A stretch of 36,669 nucleotides of DNA from Candidatus Calescibacterium sp. GTDB lineage: Bacteria > DRYD01. Within the stretch, counting starts at the first letter, position 1. Each line of letters begins with the position of its first letter. Of the stretch, positions 8,425 through 15,882 are shown in pieces. Position numbers and translations under genes: made by a program. The DNA is taken from the NCBI GenBank assembly GCA_025059235.1, contig JANXCV010000004.1, forward strand, positions 141,438-178,106. The letters are read 5' to 3'. Below the pieces are notes generated by a model. It worked only from the letters and a program-made list of their open reading frames with translations. It had not been told where the DNA came from and searched no databases.

Positions 8425-9531
8425 ATGAAGGCAATGATTTTAGCTGGAGGTGAGGGGACAAGATTACGTCCCCTCACCTATACTTTACCTAAACCGCTGG
8501 TATATGTAAATAACCTACCATCAATCGAATATGTAGTCAAATTCCTGTATCACTATGGAATAAGAGAATTTGCTATAAACGTAAGTTACAAAGCTGAATT
8601 GGTAGAGGAGTACGCTGAAGATGTTTTCAAGAAGAAATTTAAAGATGCGAACTTATTTGTGTTAAAGGAGGATAAATTATCTGGTACAGCTGGCCCTGTG
8701 AAAAAAATACAAGATTTTTTCGAAAATCAAAATTTTATCGTTATAGGTTGTGACGATATATTTGATTTTGATTTGGATGTATTAATAAGTAAGCATATTT
8801 CTTCTGGAGCAGTGGCCACGATTGGGTTATTCAAGGTAGATGATCCTTCCGAATTTGGTGTTGCTTTAGTAGATGAAAATAATAATATCTTGGCTTTTCA
8901 AGAAAAGCCCAAGACCAATCCTATTTCTTATCTGGCTAATACAGGTGTTTATGTATTTAGTCCTGAAATCTTTGATTATATTTTATCGGATGAATATTAT
9001 GATTTTGGAACCCAAGTTTTTGCTAATTTGTTGAATAGTGGTGCTAAGTTTTTAGGTGTTGATGTTAGTAAAAATCCCAAGTTTCTTGACAAATCTTATT
9101 GGATAGATATTGGTAATATAACTAACTATTTTCGTGCGAATAGAGAATTAGCAAATTTTAGGCATCCTTTTATAGAATCAAAGATAGTTCAAAAAGATAA
9201 TACGCTAATTGTTTTAGATAGTGGTGTAAGAATAGGAGATAATACGGTCTTTGAAGGTATTGTTGTCTTGGGGAGAAATAGTGTTGTTTCTGGATATATA
9301 AGAGATTCAATAATTTGGCCCGAAACGAGGTTTGAAAATTCATATATTGTCGATAGTGTTGTAGTAGGTGGGGTAGGGGAAGTTAGCCGCAGTGTGACTG
9401 AGGATAGTTACACTGAGGAAAGTCCCGGCTCTAAACTTAAGGGTGCTGGGGAAATCCCAGACGCAGATGGAAAGTGCCACAGAAACCAGACTATGTGGGA
9501 AATCCCACATACAGGTGAAACCGTGGGGTAA
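8425..9531 (+). CDS. Sugar-1-phosphate nucleotidyltransferase; frame ends inside rnpB
   Basis: Makes an NDP-sugar from a sugar 1-phosphate and NTP. The N-terminal Rossmann-like domain begins with the family motif GGEGTRLRP (residues 8-16) and the conserved PKPL lysine (K23). Further landmarks are GCDDIFDFD (metal-binding Asp region), FQEKPK, NTGVYVFSP and WIDIGNITNYF. From about residue 240 hexapeptide-like repeats suggest a short left-handed beta-helix. It most resembles mannose-1-phosphate guanylyltransferase or glucose-1-phosphate thymidylyl/uridylyl-transferase. The recognisable protein ends near residue 313. The last 55 or so residues, up to TAA 9529-9531, are encoded by the first 167 bases of RNase P RNA and have no family character. 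Confidence 0.92.
   Translation: MKAMILAGGEGTRLRPLTYTLPKPLVYVNNLPSIEYVVKFLYHYGIREFAINVSYKAELVEEYAEDVFKKKFKDANLFVLKEDKLSGTAGPVKKIQDFFENQNFIVIGCDDIFDFDLDVLISKHISSGAVATIGLFKVDDPSEFGVALVDENNNILAFQEKPKTNPISYLANTGVYVFSPEIFDYILSDEYYDFGTQVFANLLNSGAKFLGVDVSKNPKFLDKSYWIDIGNITNYFRANRELANFRHPFIESKIVQKDNTLIVLDSGVRIGDNTVFEGIVVLGRNSVVSGYIRDSIIWPETRFENSYIVDSVVVGGVGEVSRSVTEDSYTEESPGSKLKGAGEIPDADGKCHRNQTMWEIPHTGETVG
9332..9359 (+). promoter_or_regulatory. Possible rnpB promoter inside the nucleotidyltransferase gene
   Basis: TTGAAA (9332-9337), a 16-base spacer and TAGTGT (9354-9359). The -10 match is weak, but a start 6-7 bases downstream would fall on the first base of the RNase P RNA P1 helix (about 9365). 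The alternative is release of rnpB by processing from a longer mRNA. Confidence 0.35.
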
Positions 9532-9673
9532 AAGCCCACGAACCTTAGTAGTGATACTAAGGTTGGTAAACCCCACCCTGAGCAAGGCCTTGAGCCGCAA
9601 AAAGTACAGAGTGATCTGTACTTAAGACAAATGGCTAACCAAGGACAGAACCGGGCTTACCTACCTCACCTAA
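9365..9673 (+). ncRNA. rnpB: RNase P RNA, bacterial type A
   Basis: Catalytic RNA that trims tRNA 5' leaders. Conserved blocks appear in the right order: GAGGAAAGTCC (from 9415), the ACAGAAAC region near 9479, GGTAAACCCCACC followed by GAGCAAGGCC (the P15/L15 region whose GGU pairs with tRNA CCA), and ACAGAACCGGGCTTA near 9645. The ends form a 13-bp P1 helix: 9365-9377 pairs with 9660-9672, all Watson-Crick except one G-T. P3 is a hairpin, GTGTGACT (9392-9399) with AGTTACAC (9406-9413). At about 309 nucleotides it is on the short side. It overlaps the reading frames on both sides, on the same strand. Confidence 0.96.
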
Positions 9674-10758
9674 TAACTGATCCCCATTCCCATCCCATAC
9701 TCCTACTCCAAAAGCTTTCGAATATTTCTATTACCTATAGTACTTTCCACAATCTCATAAAAAATAGTAAATTAGAATATCTACAAAAAAGAGATATACT
9801 GGTTGTAACTGATATACCTAATTGTAATGTAAATAGCGAATTAATACAGATTATAAATAGGTTTAATTTTCCGATTCTGGTAAAATCAAAAGATTATCAT
9901 ACCTTTGTTATAAATGATAAGTTTAAAGATAAATGTGGGGTACTTGATTCCATGATATTGAAAGAAGAATTATTCAGTATAATTGATAGGGTAGTGCTAG
10001 ATTACCTAAAAGAGAAAGTAGATTTCATGATTGTTATCAATGAATTTCTCAAGAATGATATACATAAGACTATCGATGCTTTTACGACTGAATATTTTTA
10101 TAACTTTTATTCAAGCTTGAATTGGCAAGATTTTAAAGGTTTAGAGATTTTCTTTTTGCTAGATAGCAAATTTTTCTTAAGTTCTCCAGAGGTGTTGCGA
10201 GAAAACAAAGTCCTGGGAATAAAATTTTTTATAGACGGAACTTTTTCGTCAAGCACAGCCTGGGAAATCGCTGATAAGAAAAATCTATTTCTGGACGAGA
10301 AAGAATTCTTTGAGGTTCTAAAATTGATAGGTACTAAATTTACGGATTTAAGTTACATTTATCTTGCCTTTCACTGTGTTGGGAAATTTGCCTTCAAGTT
10401 CTTATCGAAAGAGATCGCTACCAAAGTACTAAGTCATAAAAACACAATTCTCAGAGTTGAACACTGTTGTAGTATAGAAAAAGAAGATCTAATGAATTTA
10501 GTAGAATTAATAGATACCTACAAATCATATGGTAGGGTTTTTTTAGTTCTAAACCCAGAACCGATCAGTTATCCTATTCAGGAGTTATACAAGCTCAGAA
10601 AATATTTTTATGTATGTTATGCTTCTGATACACCAATTTATAGTTTAGATTTAAAAAATTCTATTATAAATATTTTGGGTGATAATTATGAGAGGGAGTT
10701 TAAGTTCAAGATAGCTAGAGATATTTTTAGATTCAACAAGCTGCTTTTTAGACGCTGA
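9631..10758 (+). CDS. Divergent amidohydrolase-3-like protein, apparently N-terminally short, starting within rnpB
   Basis: Metal-dependent hydrolase fold of the amidohydrolase superfamily (PF07969, YtcJ-like), judged by motif order. DPHSHP gives the HxH pair (H19, H21); FIDGTFSSSTAW matches the family's DGSxxSxTA block; AFHCVGKFAF gives H248; RVEHC gives H278; and ASDTP gives D333. Family members usually have 450-550 residues, with about 50-60 residues forming a beta-sandwich before HxH. Here HxH lies 19 residues from the only usable start, ATG 9631, and the first 14 residues are encoded by the 3' end of RNase P RNA. No Shine-Dalgarno sequence precedes it. It may be a short functional variant or a gene truncated when rnpB came to lie there. 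The substrate is unknown. Confidence 0.7.
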   Translation: MANQGQNRAYLPHLITDPHSHPILLLQKLSNISITYSTFHNLIKNSKLEYLQKRDILVVTDIPNCNVNSELIQIINRFNFPILVKSKDYHTFVINDKFKDKCGVLDSMILKEELFSIIDRVVLDYLKEKVDFMIVINEFLKNDIHKTIDAFTTEYFYNFYSSLNWQDFKGLEIFFLLDSKFFLSSPEVLRENKVLGIKFFIDGTFSSSTAWEIADKKNLFLDEKEFFEVLKLIGTKFTDLSYIYLAFHCVGKFAFKFLSKEIATKVLSHKNTILRVEHCCSIEKEDLMNLVELIDTYKSYGRVFLVLNPEPISYPIQELYKLRKYFYVCYASDTPIYSLDLKNSIINILGDNYEREFKFKIARDIFRFNKLLFRR

Positions 10759-10876
10759 AATCAAGTAAAAAGTTTTTTACAAAAAATTTCGGTAAAATAT
10801 CAACAAAACTACGAATAAAAATCGATAGGTTTTCGTAAATTTTTATTTAATCTGTATATTAAAAGGAAGTGATAGT

Positions 10877-11548
10877 ATGGAGGGATGTAGAGTGTTTGCA
10901 GTAATCGACGGAAACATTGGAGCTTACAAAAGTACCGTTTTGAACATTATTTCGCATGAGCTAGGTTTCATACCTGTAGATGAACCCTGGTATGAAAATA
11001 ATTTTTTAGATCTGTTTTATCAAGATAAAAAAAGATGGGCTTATTCTACTCAATGGGAATTTTTCACCATAAGAGCTATAAGACATATGGAAGCTCAAAA
11101 CAATACCACCGAAAATCTGTTGCTTGAAAGGTCTGTTTATTCAGATAGATATGTCTTTGCAAGATATTTGTACGATCATGGTTATATGAACGATAGAGAG
11201 TGGAATAGTTATACTAAGTGGTTTGATTTTTTGGTAGAAAAGCTACTGAAAAAGCCAACTTTCATTCTGTACCTACGAGCAAAACCTGAAACACTCTACA
11301 AAAGGATACTTCAAAGATCTAGAGAGATAGAGCTCCAGAAGGATGGAATATCCATTGATTATATACGTGGTCTAAATCATTATTATGATGAGTTTCTTTA
11401 CCATAACAAGTTCAATCTGGATATCCCTATAATGGTTATTGATACTGATGACAAGTTTTACATGGAAAATCAAGATCATAGAATGGAGTTAATGGGCAAA
11501 ATAAGGGAATTCTTAAAAGGGCTATCTACGATAAAAATTAGTTCTTAA
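10877..11548 (+). CDS. Deoxynucleoside kinase family protein with altered P-loop
   Basis: Related to deoxyadenosine/deoxyguanosine kinases that phosphorylate salvaged deoxynucleosides. 223 residues, normal length. It shows DEPWYENN (E36, the usual catalytic or substrate-binding Glu region), ERS at 84-86 (the family DRS/ERS motif), a 5'-sugar contact region around SDRYVFARYL, the YLRAKPETLYKRI segment and a lid with Arg residues (LQRSREIE). The P-loop reads DGNIGAYKST, where the family has GNIGAGKST: the glycine before the invariant lysine is tyrosine at position 17. The start follows AAAAGGAAGTG. The gene stands alone between a 118-base gap and a decayed minus-strand gene. It may be a kinase with altered activity or a non-catalytic relative. 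Confidence 0.88.
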   Translation: MEGCRVFAVIDGNIGAYKSTVLNIISHELGFIPVDEPWYENNFLDLFYQDKKRWAYSTQWEFFTIRAIRHMEAQNNTTENLLLERSVYSDRYVFARYLYDHGYMNDREWNSYTKWFDFLVEKLLKKPTFILYLRAKPETLYKRILQRSREIELQKDGISIDYIRGLNHYYDEFLYHNKFNLDIPIMVIDTDDKFYMENQDHRMELMGKIREFLKGLSTIKISS

Positions 11549-11554
11549 TCAGTG

Positions 11555-12351
11555 CTAAAATAACATATTGAATCCTGCTCGTATTTGTCTATCTTCTGTT
11601 TTGGATCCGTATTGTGCTGTTATATTGAACCGGGAATTATTACCAACATTTCCTTCTATTGATGCTCCCATTATGTATCCTGTTTGTTCATTTTTCTTTG
11701 TTAATGAAACATAAGTATTTAAATTTACATCATTGAAACGAAATGATGTATTCACTCCTAACTTTTTTTCGCTCCCTTGTGTATTTTCTACTTCTGTATA
11801 TTTTGCCGATATTTGTCCTTGTATTAAGTTATGAAATATGCTAACCTCTTTTATATTTCCATCTTTTTTATGCTGATATTTTATGTCTATTTTTGTATCG
11901 GTTGGTAGAGAAATTTTTGTTTTTATTTCTTTATCTGTTGTTACTATAAATTGTGCTTCTGTTTTATATTCATTTATTCCTACTTTTGTTTTTGAATCCT
12001 GCTTCTATTTCTGTACCTCTTATATTTATCAGGGGATCGATACTAATACCAAATCTTGCCTGGCTTTTTTCTCTGGAGTATTAGATATATTATTTCCGTT
12101 ATCTTCGGTTTTTATGTTGTTTTGACTTTGATTTTTTCCCCTGCCTAGAGCATCCCAAAATTTTTGAATTATTTTTTCCCCGATATCCTTACCCTCTTCT
12201 TTGATTATTTTTTTCATCTCTTGACCTGGTTTTACCTTTATTCTCTCTGAGTCAAACTTGATGTTTACTATATCCGTAGTTATACTAACTTCATAGAAAG
12301 TATTTTCTTCTCTATTGTTTGTTTGTATAGCATCTCTGTAAAGACTATCAA
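11555..12351 (-). pseudogene. Decayed outer-membrane beta-barrel-like gene with frameshifts
   Basis: Three reading frames join into one plausible protein. The first part (about 12350-12030) is hydrophilic and helical. The frame then shifts near 12050 to a stretch ISIDPLINIRGTEIEAGF. It shifts again near 11985 to VGINEYKTEAQ and runs to the stop at 11555. The last 120 residues are short amphipathic strands with alternating polar and nonpolar residues, ending in AGFNMLF. A final Phe is the usual end of an outer-membrane barrel. No start codon or signal peptide precedes the first part, where TAA and a run of nine T bases occur. It is therefore both N-terminally truncated and frameshifted. The remnant lies just downstream of upp and convergent with the kinase gene. 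Confidence 0.65.
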
Positions 12352-12426
12352 AAAAAAATATAAAAAATTAACATATTTTTTACGTATAGGCATGTAGGAA
12401 TTAGACTTATAGAGTTTATATATTTT

Positions 12427-13077
12427 TTATTTTCCTATTAAATCTGCTTGACAGTTTACAAGTGTACCGAAAGTTCTGTCTCCTGCGTCACCCAATCCAG
12501 GAACTATATATCCTTGCGAGTTTAGGGACTTATCAATCGATAAAACAAAAAACTCTATGAACGGAAAATTTTCATTGAGCTTTATTATGGATTTTTCATA
12601 GGCTATTATAGAACATACTTTTATCTTCTGGATTTTTCTTTGTATAAGTATTTCTATTGCTTTGTTAATACTTCCTCCTGTGGCTATCATAGGCTCTAGG
12701 ATTATACCGACGAAATCAGACAGGTCAGATGGTAGGTTTGTGTAGTACTGGGTAGGTTCTAGAGTATTCTCATCTCTGGATAGACCTATTATTCCAACTA
12801 TGATATCTGGTATAAGTTTTGTAAAGGCGGGTAAGAGACCTAATCCTGCTCTTAGGATGGGTATTACTATGTATTTTTCTTTAAGTTTAAATCCCATGGC
12901 TTCGTCAAGGGGGGTTTGAATTGTTACTGTTTCTAATTCTGCTTTTTCAAAGCAGTAAAATACGAATATGTATGATAGTTCTTCCAGCGATTTTCTAAAC
13001 AGATCTGGGGAGGTATCCTTGTTTCTTAGTATGGATAGCTTTGCTTGTGCTATTGGGTGGTTAATGGGTACTATCAC
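12427..13077 (-). CDS. upp: Uracil phosphoribosyltransferase
   Basis: Converts uracil and PRPP to UMP in pyrimidine salvage. 216 residues, normal length. Clear family landmarks are HPIAQAKLSILRNKDT at the N-terminus, PILRAGLGLLP, GLSRDENTLEP, the PRPP-binding motif EPMIATGGS (usually DPMLATGGS, so Asp is replaced by Glu), and the uracil-binding VPGLGDAGDRTFGT. The start is GTG 13077. It lies 10 bases after the discriminator base of the upstream tRNA on the same strand and has no Shine-Dalgarno sequence. The tRNA and upp are probably one transcript, as with tRNA-Lys and feoA. Confidence 0.97.
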   Translation of the reverse strand: MIVPINHPIAQAKLSILRNKDTSPDLFRKSLEELSYIFVFYCFEKAELETVTIQTPLDEAMGFKLKEKYIVIPILRAGLGLLPAFTKLIPDIIVGIIGLSRDENTLEPTQYYTNLPSDLSDFVGIILEPMIATGGSINKAIEILIQRKIQKIKVCSIIAYEKSIIKLNENFPFIEFFVLSIDKSLNSQGYIVPGLGDAGDRTFGTLVNCQADLIGK

Positions 13078-13087
13078 TTTTGGTTTT

Positions 13088-13159
13088 TGGGCCCCCCAGG
13101 ATTCGAACCTAGAACCCTGCGGTTATGAGCCGCATGCTCTGCCGTTGAGCTAGGGGCCC
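13088..13159 (-). tRNA. tRNA with CAT anticodon (elongator Met, or Ile2)
   Basis: A 72-nucleotide cloverleaf read on the minus strand: acceptor GGGCCCC/GGGGCCC, D-arm GCTC...GAGC, anticodon stem TGCGG/CCGCA with loop CTCATAA, variable loop GGGTT, T-arm CTAGG-TTCGAAT-CCTGG and discriminator A, without encoded CCA. The three G-C pairs that mark initiator tRNA are not present in the anticodon stem. Elongator methionine and lysidine-modified isoleucine tRNAs share this anticodon, and sequence alone does not settle which one this is. Confidence 0.95.
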
Positions 13160-13321
13160 ACACCTACTACTAATAAATTATTCTCCTCTTCCCTAACTTT
13201 CCCTCCCTAAAAATTATTTTTTTAAATTATTTTTTCAATCTGCAAAAAAGGAATATCTTTATTTCGTTGAATAAATTTAATGTAAAGAATGATTTCTATG
13301 GGAGTAAGAGGAGGATGAGCC

Positions 13322-13849
13322 ATGATAGAGACGATAGACTATGTAAAGAACTTAATTAGAGAAATACCTAACTTCCCTAAGCCAGGAATAAACTTCAAAG
13401 ATATTACTCCACTTCTAAGAGATAAAAAAGCTTTTCAGTATGTTGTTGATTCAATAGCAAATTATTACGTAGATAAAGGAGTAGACATAGTCGTTCCAAT
13501 AGAAGCAAGAGGATATATCGTTGGTTCCGCCGTTGCTTACAAATTGTCAGCTGGAGTTGTCCCTGTAAGAAAACAAGGTAAACTACCTTCTGAAAAGCTT
13601 TCTGCTGCTTACCAACTAGAATACGGAGAGGAGATATTGGAAATACACACAGATTTGATTAAAGAAGGAGAAAGAGTTTTGATAGTTGATGATCTGATAG
13701 CTACAGGAGGGACGGCCGAAGCTACAAAGAAGCTCGTTGAAAACCTCAAAGGTATAGTGGTAGGCTTTGCTTTTATAATCGAACTTTCTTTTCTCGGAGG
13801 AAGAGAAAAAATCAAAGGATATGATTACTTTTCCCTCATAAAATACTAA
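13322..13849 (+). CDS. apt: Adenine phosphoribosyltransferase
   Basis: Converts adenine and PRPP to AMP in purine salvage. 175 residues, the standard length. It contains FPKPGINFKDITPLL at the N-terminus, VPIEARGYIVGSAVAYKL, VRKQGKLP and the PRPP-binding motif VLIVDDLIATGGTAEA. A good ribosome site (GAGGAGGATGAGCC) precedes ATG 13322. It is divergent from tRNA(CAT)-upp, so two salvage phosphoribosyltransferases lie back to back around one 162-base control region. It begins a plus-strand run of closely spaced genes ending with murF. Confidence 0.97.
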   Translation: MIETIDYVKNLIREIPNFPKPGINFKDITPLLRDKKAFQYVVDSIANYYVDKGVDIVVPIEARGYIVGSAVAYKLSAGVVPVRKQGKLPSEKLSAAYQLEYGEEILEIHTDLIKEGERVLIVDDLIATGGTAEATKKLVENLKGIVVGFAFIIELSFLGGREKIKGYDYFSLIKY

Positions 13850-13868
13850 AAAATATATAGAGATATCA

Positions 13869-14984
13869 ATGTCCAGAATATACAATATTTTGCCTTTTAT
13901 TTTTTCATTACTTTTATTCTCATATGCTTCCAACTATTATCTATACATCTTTAACATTCCCATTGATCCCTCTCTCTTTGTTGTAGAAGGGAATTATGTT
14001 TGGGTAGATCAAAAAGTCATAGATATCATAAAGACCAGAATCGAAATAAAAGTTGATCCAAAATACTTTGATAGATCAAGAAACAAATACTTGCTTGATG
14101 GAATATGTGAAGATAACAAAGATAAAATAGTCCTTAAAAAGAATAAAGAAACCAATATAATAGATGTAAATAGTTTTAAATCTACTTTTTCTAATCATCA
14201 GATTATTAGCCCACATGTTAATGACAATACTAACTTGCAATACAAAACCCTTGAATTAAAATACTTCAGATTGTATTATACAAATCATCAGTTAGGGTTG
14301 ATATTAAGTAAATTGCTAGACATATATTATGAGAATATAGTGAGTTTTTTTGAATTTAGATCGGATGAACTTCTAAGACTGAACTATAAGGTGCCTATAT
14401 ATCTAGCTCCTACGGATGATGTATACAAGTCTTATAATCTAGTTCCTGACTGGTCTACGGGTGCCTTTGTCTTTGAATTTTTCTCTTCTACTCCAATCTT
14501 TGCAATATATGCTCATGAAAGAGATTCTTTTCTCATCCAAAGGGTATTACCTCATGAAATAACTCACCTAATCTTGTGCCTATATTGGAAAGAGAATGCT
14601 ATCGACTATAGAACAAAATTTATACAAGAAGGAGTTGCTCAGTATAATGAATACAGATTACTAACAGGCTTAGAAGAAATAGTTATTCATCCTTCTGTTA
14701 AAATACCGCTTGAAAATCTGTTATATCCTCGTTTTGATTCAGCAGAAGCAGTGAAAGCTTTTTATGAAAATTCGATCGCTTTCACATCTTTTCTAATCTG
14801 TTCTTATGGGAAGAGAAAATATATTGAATTTATTCGAAAAACAAAATATAGTTTGGATATCATAAAAAACCTTAACGATATATATAAATTTGTTACTTTT
14901 TATAATGAAAGTGTAGTTATAAAATATATCGAGGATAGGTGGGATTACTTCATAAAAACAAGACAGCCAACTATATTAAATTAA
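13869..14984 (+). CDS. Secreted gluzincin-like (peptidase MA-like) protein
   Basis: Probable exported zinc metallopeptidase. A signal peptide or membrane anchor covers about residues 5-22. The central HEITH at H229-H233 is an HExxH zinc site. EGVAQY at 254-259 supplies a likely third ligand (E254) 21 residues after H233, the spacing of gluzincins in the peptidase MA-like group. The region before it, with VPIYLAPTDDVY, also fits that group (family members often read 'xxIxLxxxxxxY'). The first 100 residues are not recognised; they include a short domain rich in Asp and Lys. It follows apt by 19 bases and precedes a glycosyltransferase, with no obvious functional link to either. The substrate is unknown. 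Confidence 0.75.
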   Translation: MSRIYNILPFIFSLLLFSYASNYYLYIFNIPIDPSLFVVEGNYVWVDQKVIDIIKTRIEIKVDPKYFDRSRNKYLLDGICEDNKDKIVLKKNKETNIIDVNSFKSTFSNHQIISPHVNDNTNLQYKTLELKYFRLYYTNHQLGLILSKLLDIYYENIVSFFEFRSDELLRLNYKVPIYLAPTDDVYKSYNLVPDWSTGAFVFEFFSSTPIFAIYAHERDSFLIQRVLPHEITHLILCLYWKENAIDYRTKFIQEGVAQYNEYRLLTGLEEIVIHPSVKIPLENLLYPRFDSAEAVKAFYENSIAFTSFLICSYGKRKYIEFIRKTKYSLDIIKNLNDIYKFVTFYNESVVIKYIEDRWDYFIKTRQPTILN

Positions 14985-15000
14985 ATCATTCTAAAAAGTA

Positions 15001-15882
15001 GTGATAACTGTCATAATTCCAACTAAGGGTATAACAGAGATTTTGGAAAAAATATTATATCTTTTAAACTTTCAAACTATAGATGGTTTTCATGTAATAG
15101 TAGTAAATACTTCTGATTCGAGTCACAAAAATTTCAAAATCAATTCAAAGTATATTTTGAAGGTTGTTGAGATTAAAAGTGGAGGAACCAAATCCATAGC
15201 TAGGAACTTAGGGTTATATTTATCCCAAACAGATTATGTACTATTTATTGATGCAGACATGATACCTCACCCCGGATTAATCGAGCAACATCTAAAGTTT
15301 CTAAAGTTTGGTTATTTCGTCGTGGGTTTAGAACTTAGAACAAAAAAAGAAGAGGAATATTTAAAAACTTTAAAAAATATAGAGAAAATAAAAAATCCTA
15401 AAGAACTTATGGAATTATTCAGTTACAAATTTAGTAATAGGAGTAGAAGGAATCTAAAGTTAAGGGAATTAGAATGGTATAAATTTCTAACAGGTAATTT
15501 ATCAGGAAAACGAGAATGTTTCATAAAAGCAGGAATGTTTAATACAAGCTTTATTTCCTACGGTTTCGAAGATATTGAGTTAGGTTATAGGGTTAATAAA
15601 ATGGGAGGTAAGATTCTTTTCAATCCTCATGCAGTTACTATACATCTTCATCCACTTTCAACCGAAAGAAGAATACAGAATAAAAAGGAATCTGTTACGA
15701 ACTTAATGAAATTCTATCAAACTTATGGTAATAAGAAAATATTGGAAAAGCTAGGTATAAATATGTTTAGTAGATTGATATATGACTTTATACCTAAGTC
15801 TGTTAGGATGTTCCTAGAAAAAACTAACGAAGATTATAAAACTAACTACTATTTTTGGAAAGAATGGAATATAAAAAACTGA
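15001..15882 (+). CDS. Family 2 glycosyltransferase
   Basis: Cytoplasmic GT-A glycosyltransferase, 293 residues, with no membrane segments. It starts with VIIPTKG, has VVNTSDSS, the SIARNLGLYL helix and the metal-binding DAD in FIDADMIPHPG, then LTGNLSGKRECFIKAGMFN and a GFEDIELGYRV acidic motif, all typical of GT2 enzymes resembling chondroitin or galactofuranosyl transferases. The start is GTG 15001, 16 bases after the metallopeptidase stop, with no clear ribosome site. Its end overlaps the PTS gene. It probably adds a single sugar in surface glycan synthesis; donor and acceptor are unknown. Confidence 0.9.
   Translation: MITVIIPTKGITEILEKILYLLNFQTIDGFHVIVVNTSDSSHKNFKINSKYILKVVEIKSGGTKSIARNLGLYLSQTDYVLFIDADMIPHPGLIEQHLKFLKFGYFVVGLELRTKKEEEYLKTLKNIEKIKNPKELMELFSYKFSNRSRRNLKLRELEWYKFLTGNLSGKRECFIKAGMFNTSFISYGFEDIELGYRVNKMGGKILFNPHAVTIHLHPLSTERRIQNKKESVTNLMKFYQTYGNKKILEKLGINMFSRLIYDFIPKSVRMFLEKTNEDYKTNYYFWKEWNIKN

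Noticed and set aside
9340..9625. Open frames on both strands inside the RNase P RNA gene
   Set aside because: The bases are explained by conserved RNA helices and loops; the peptides have no resemblance to proteins.
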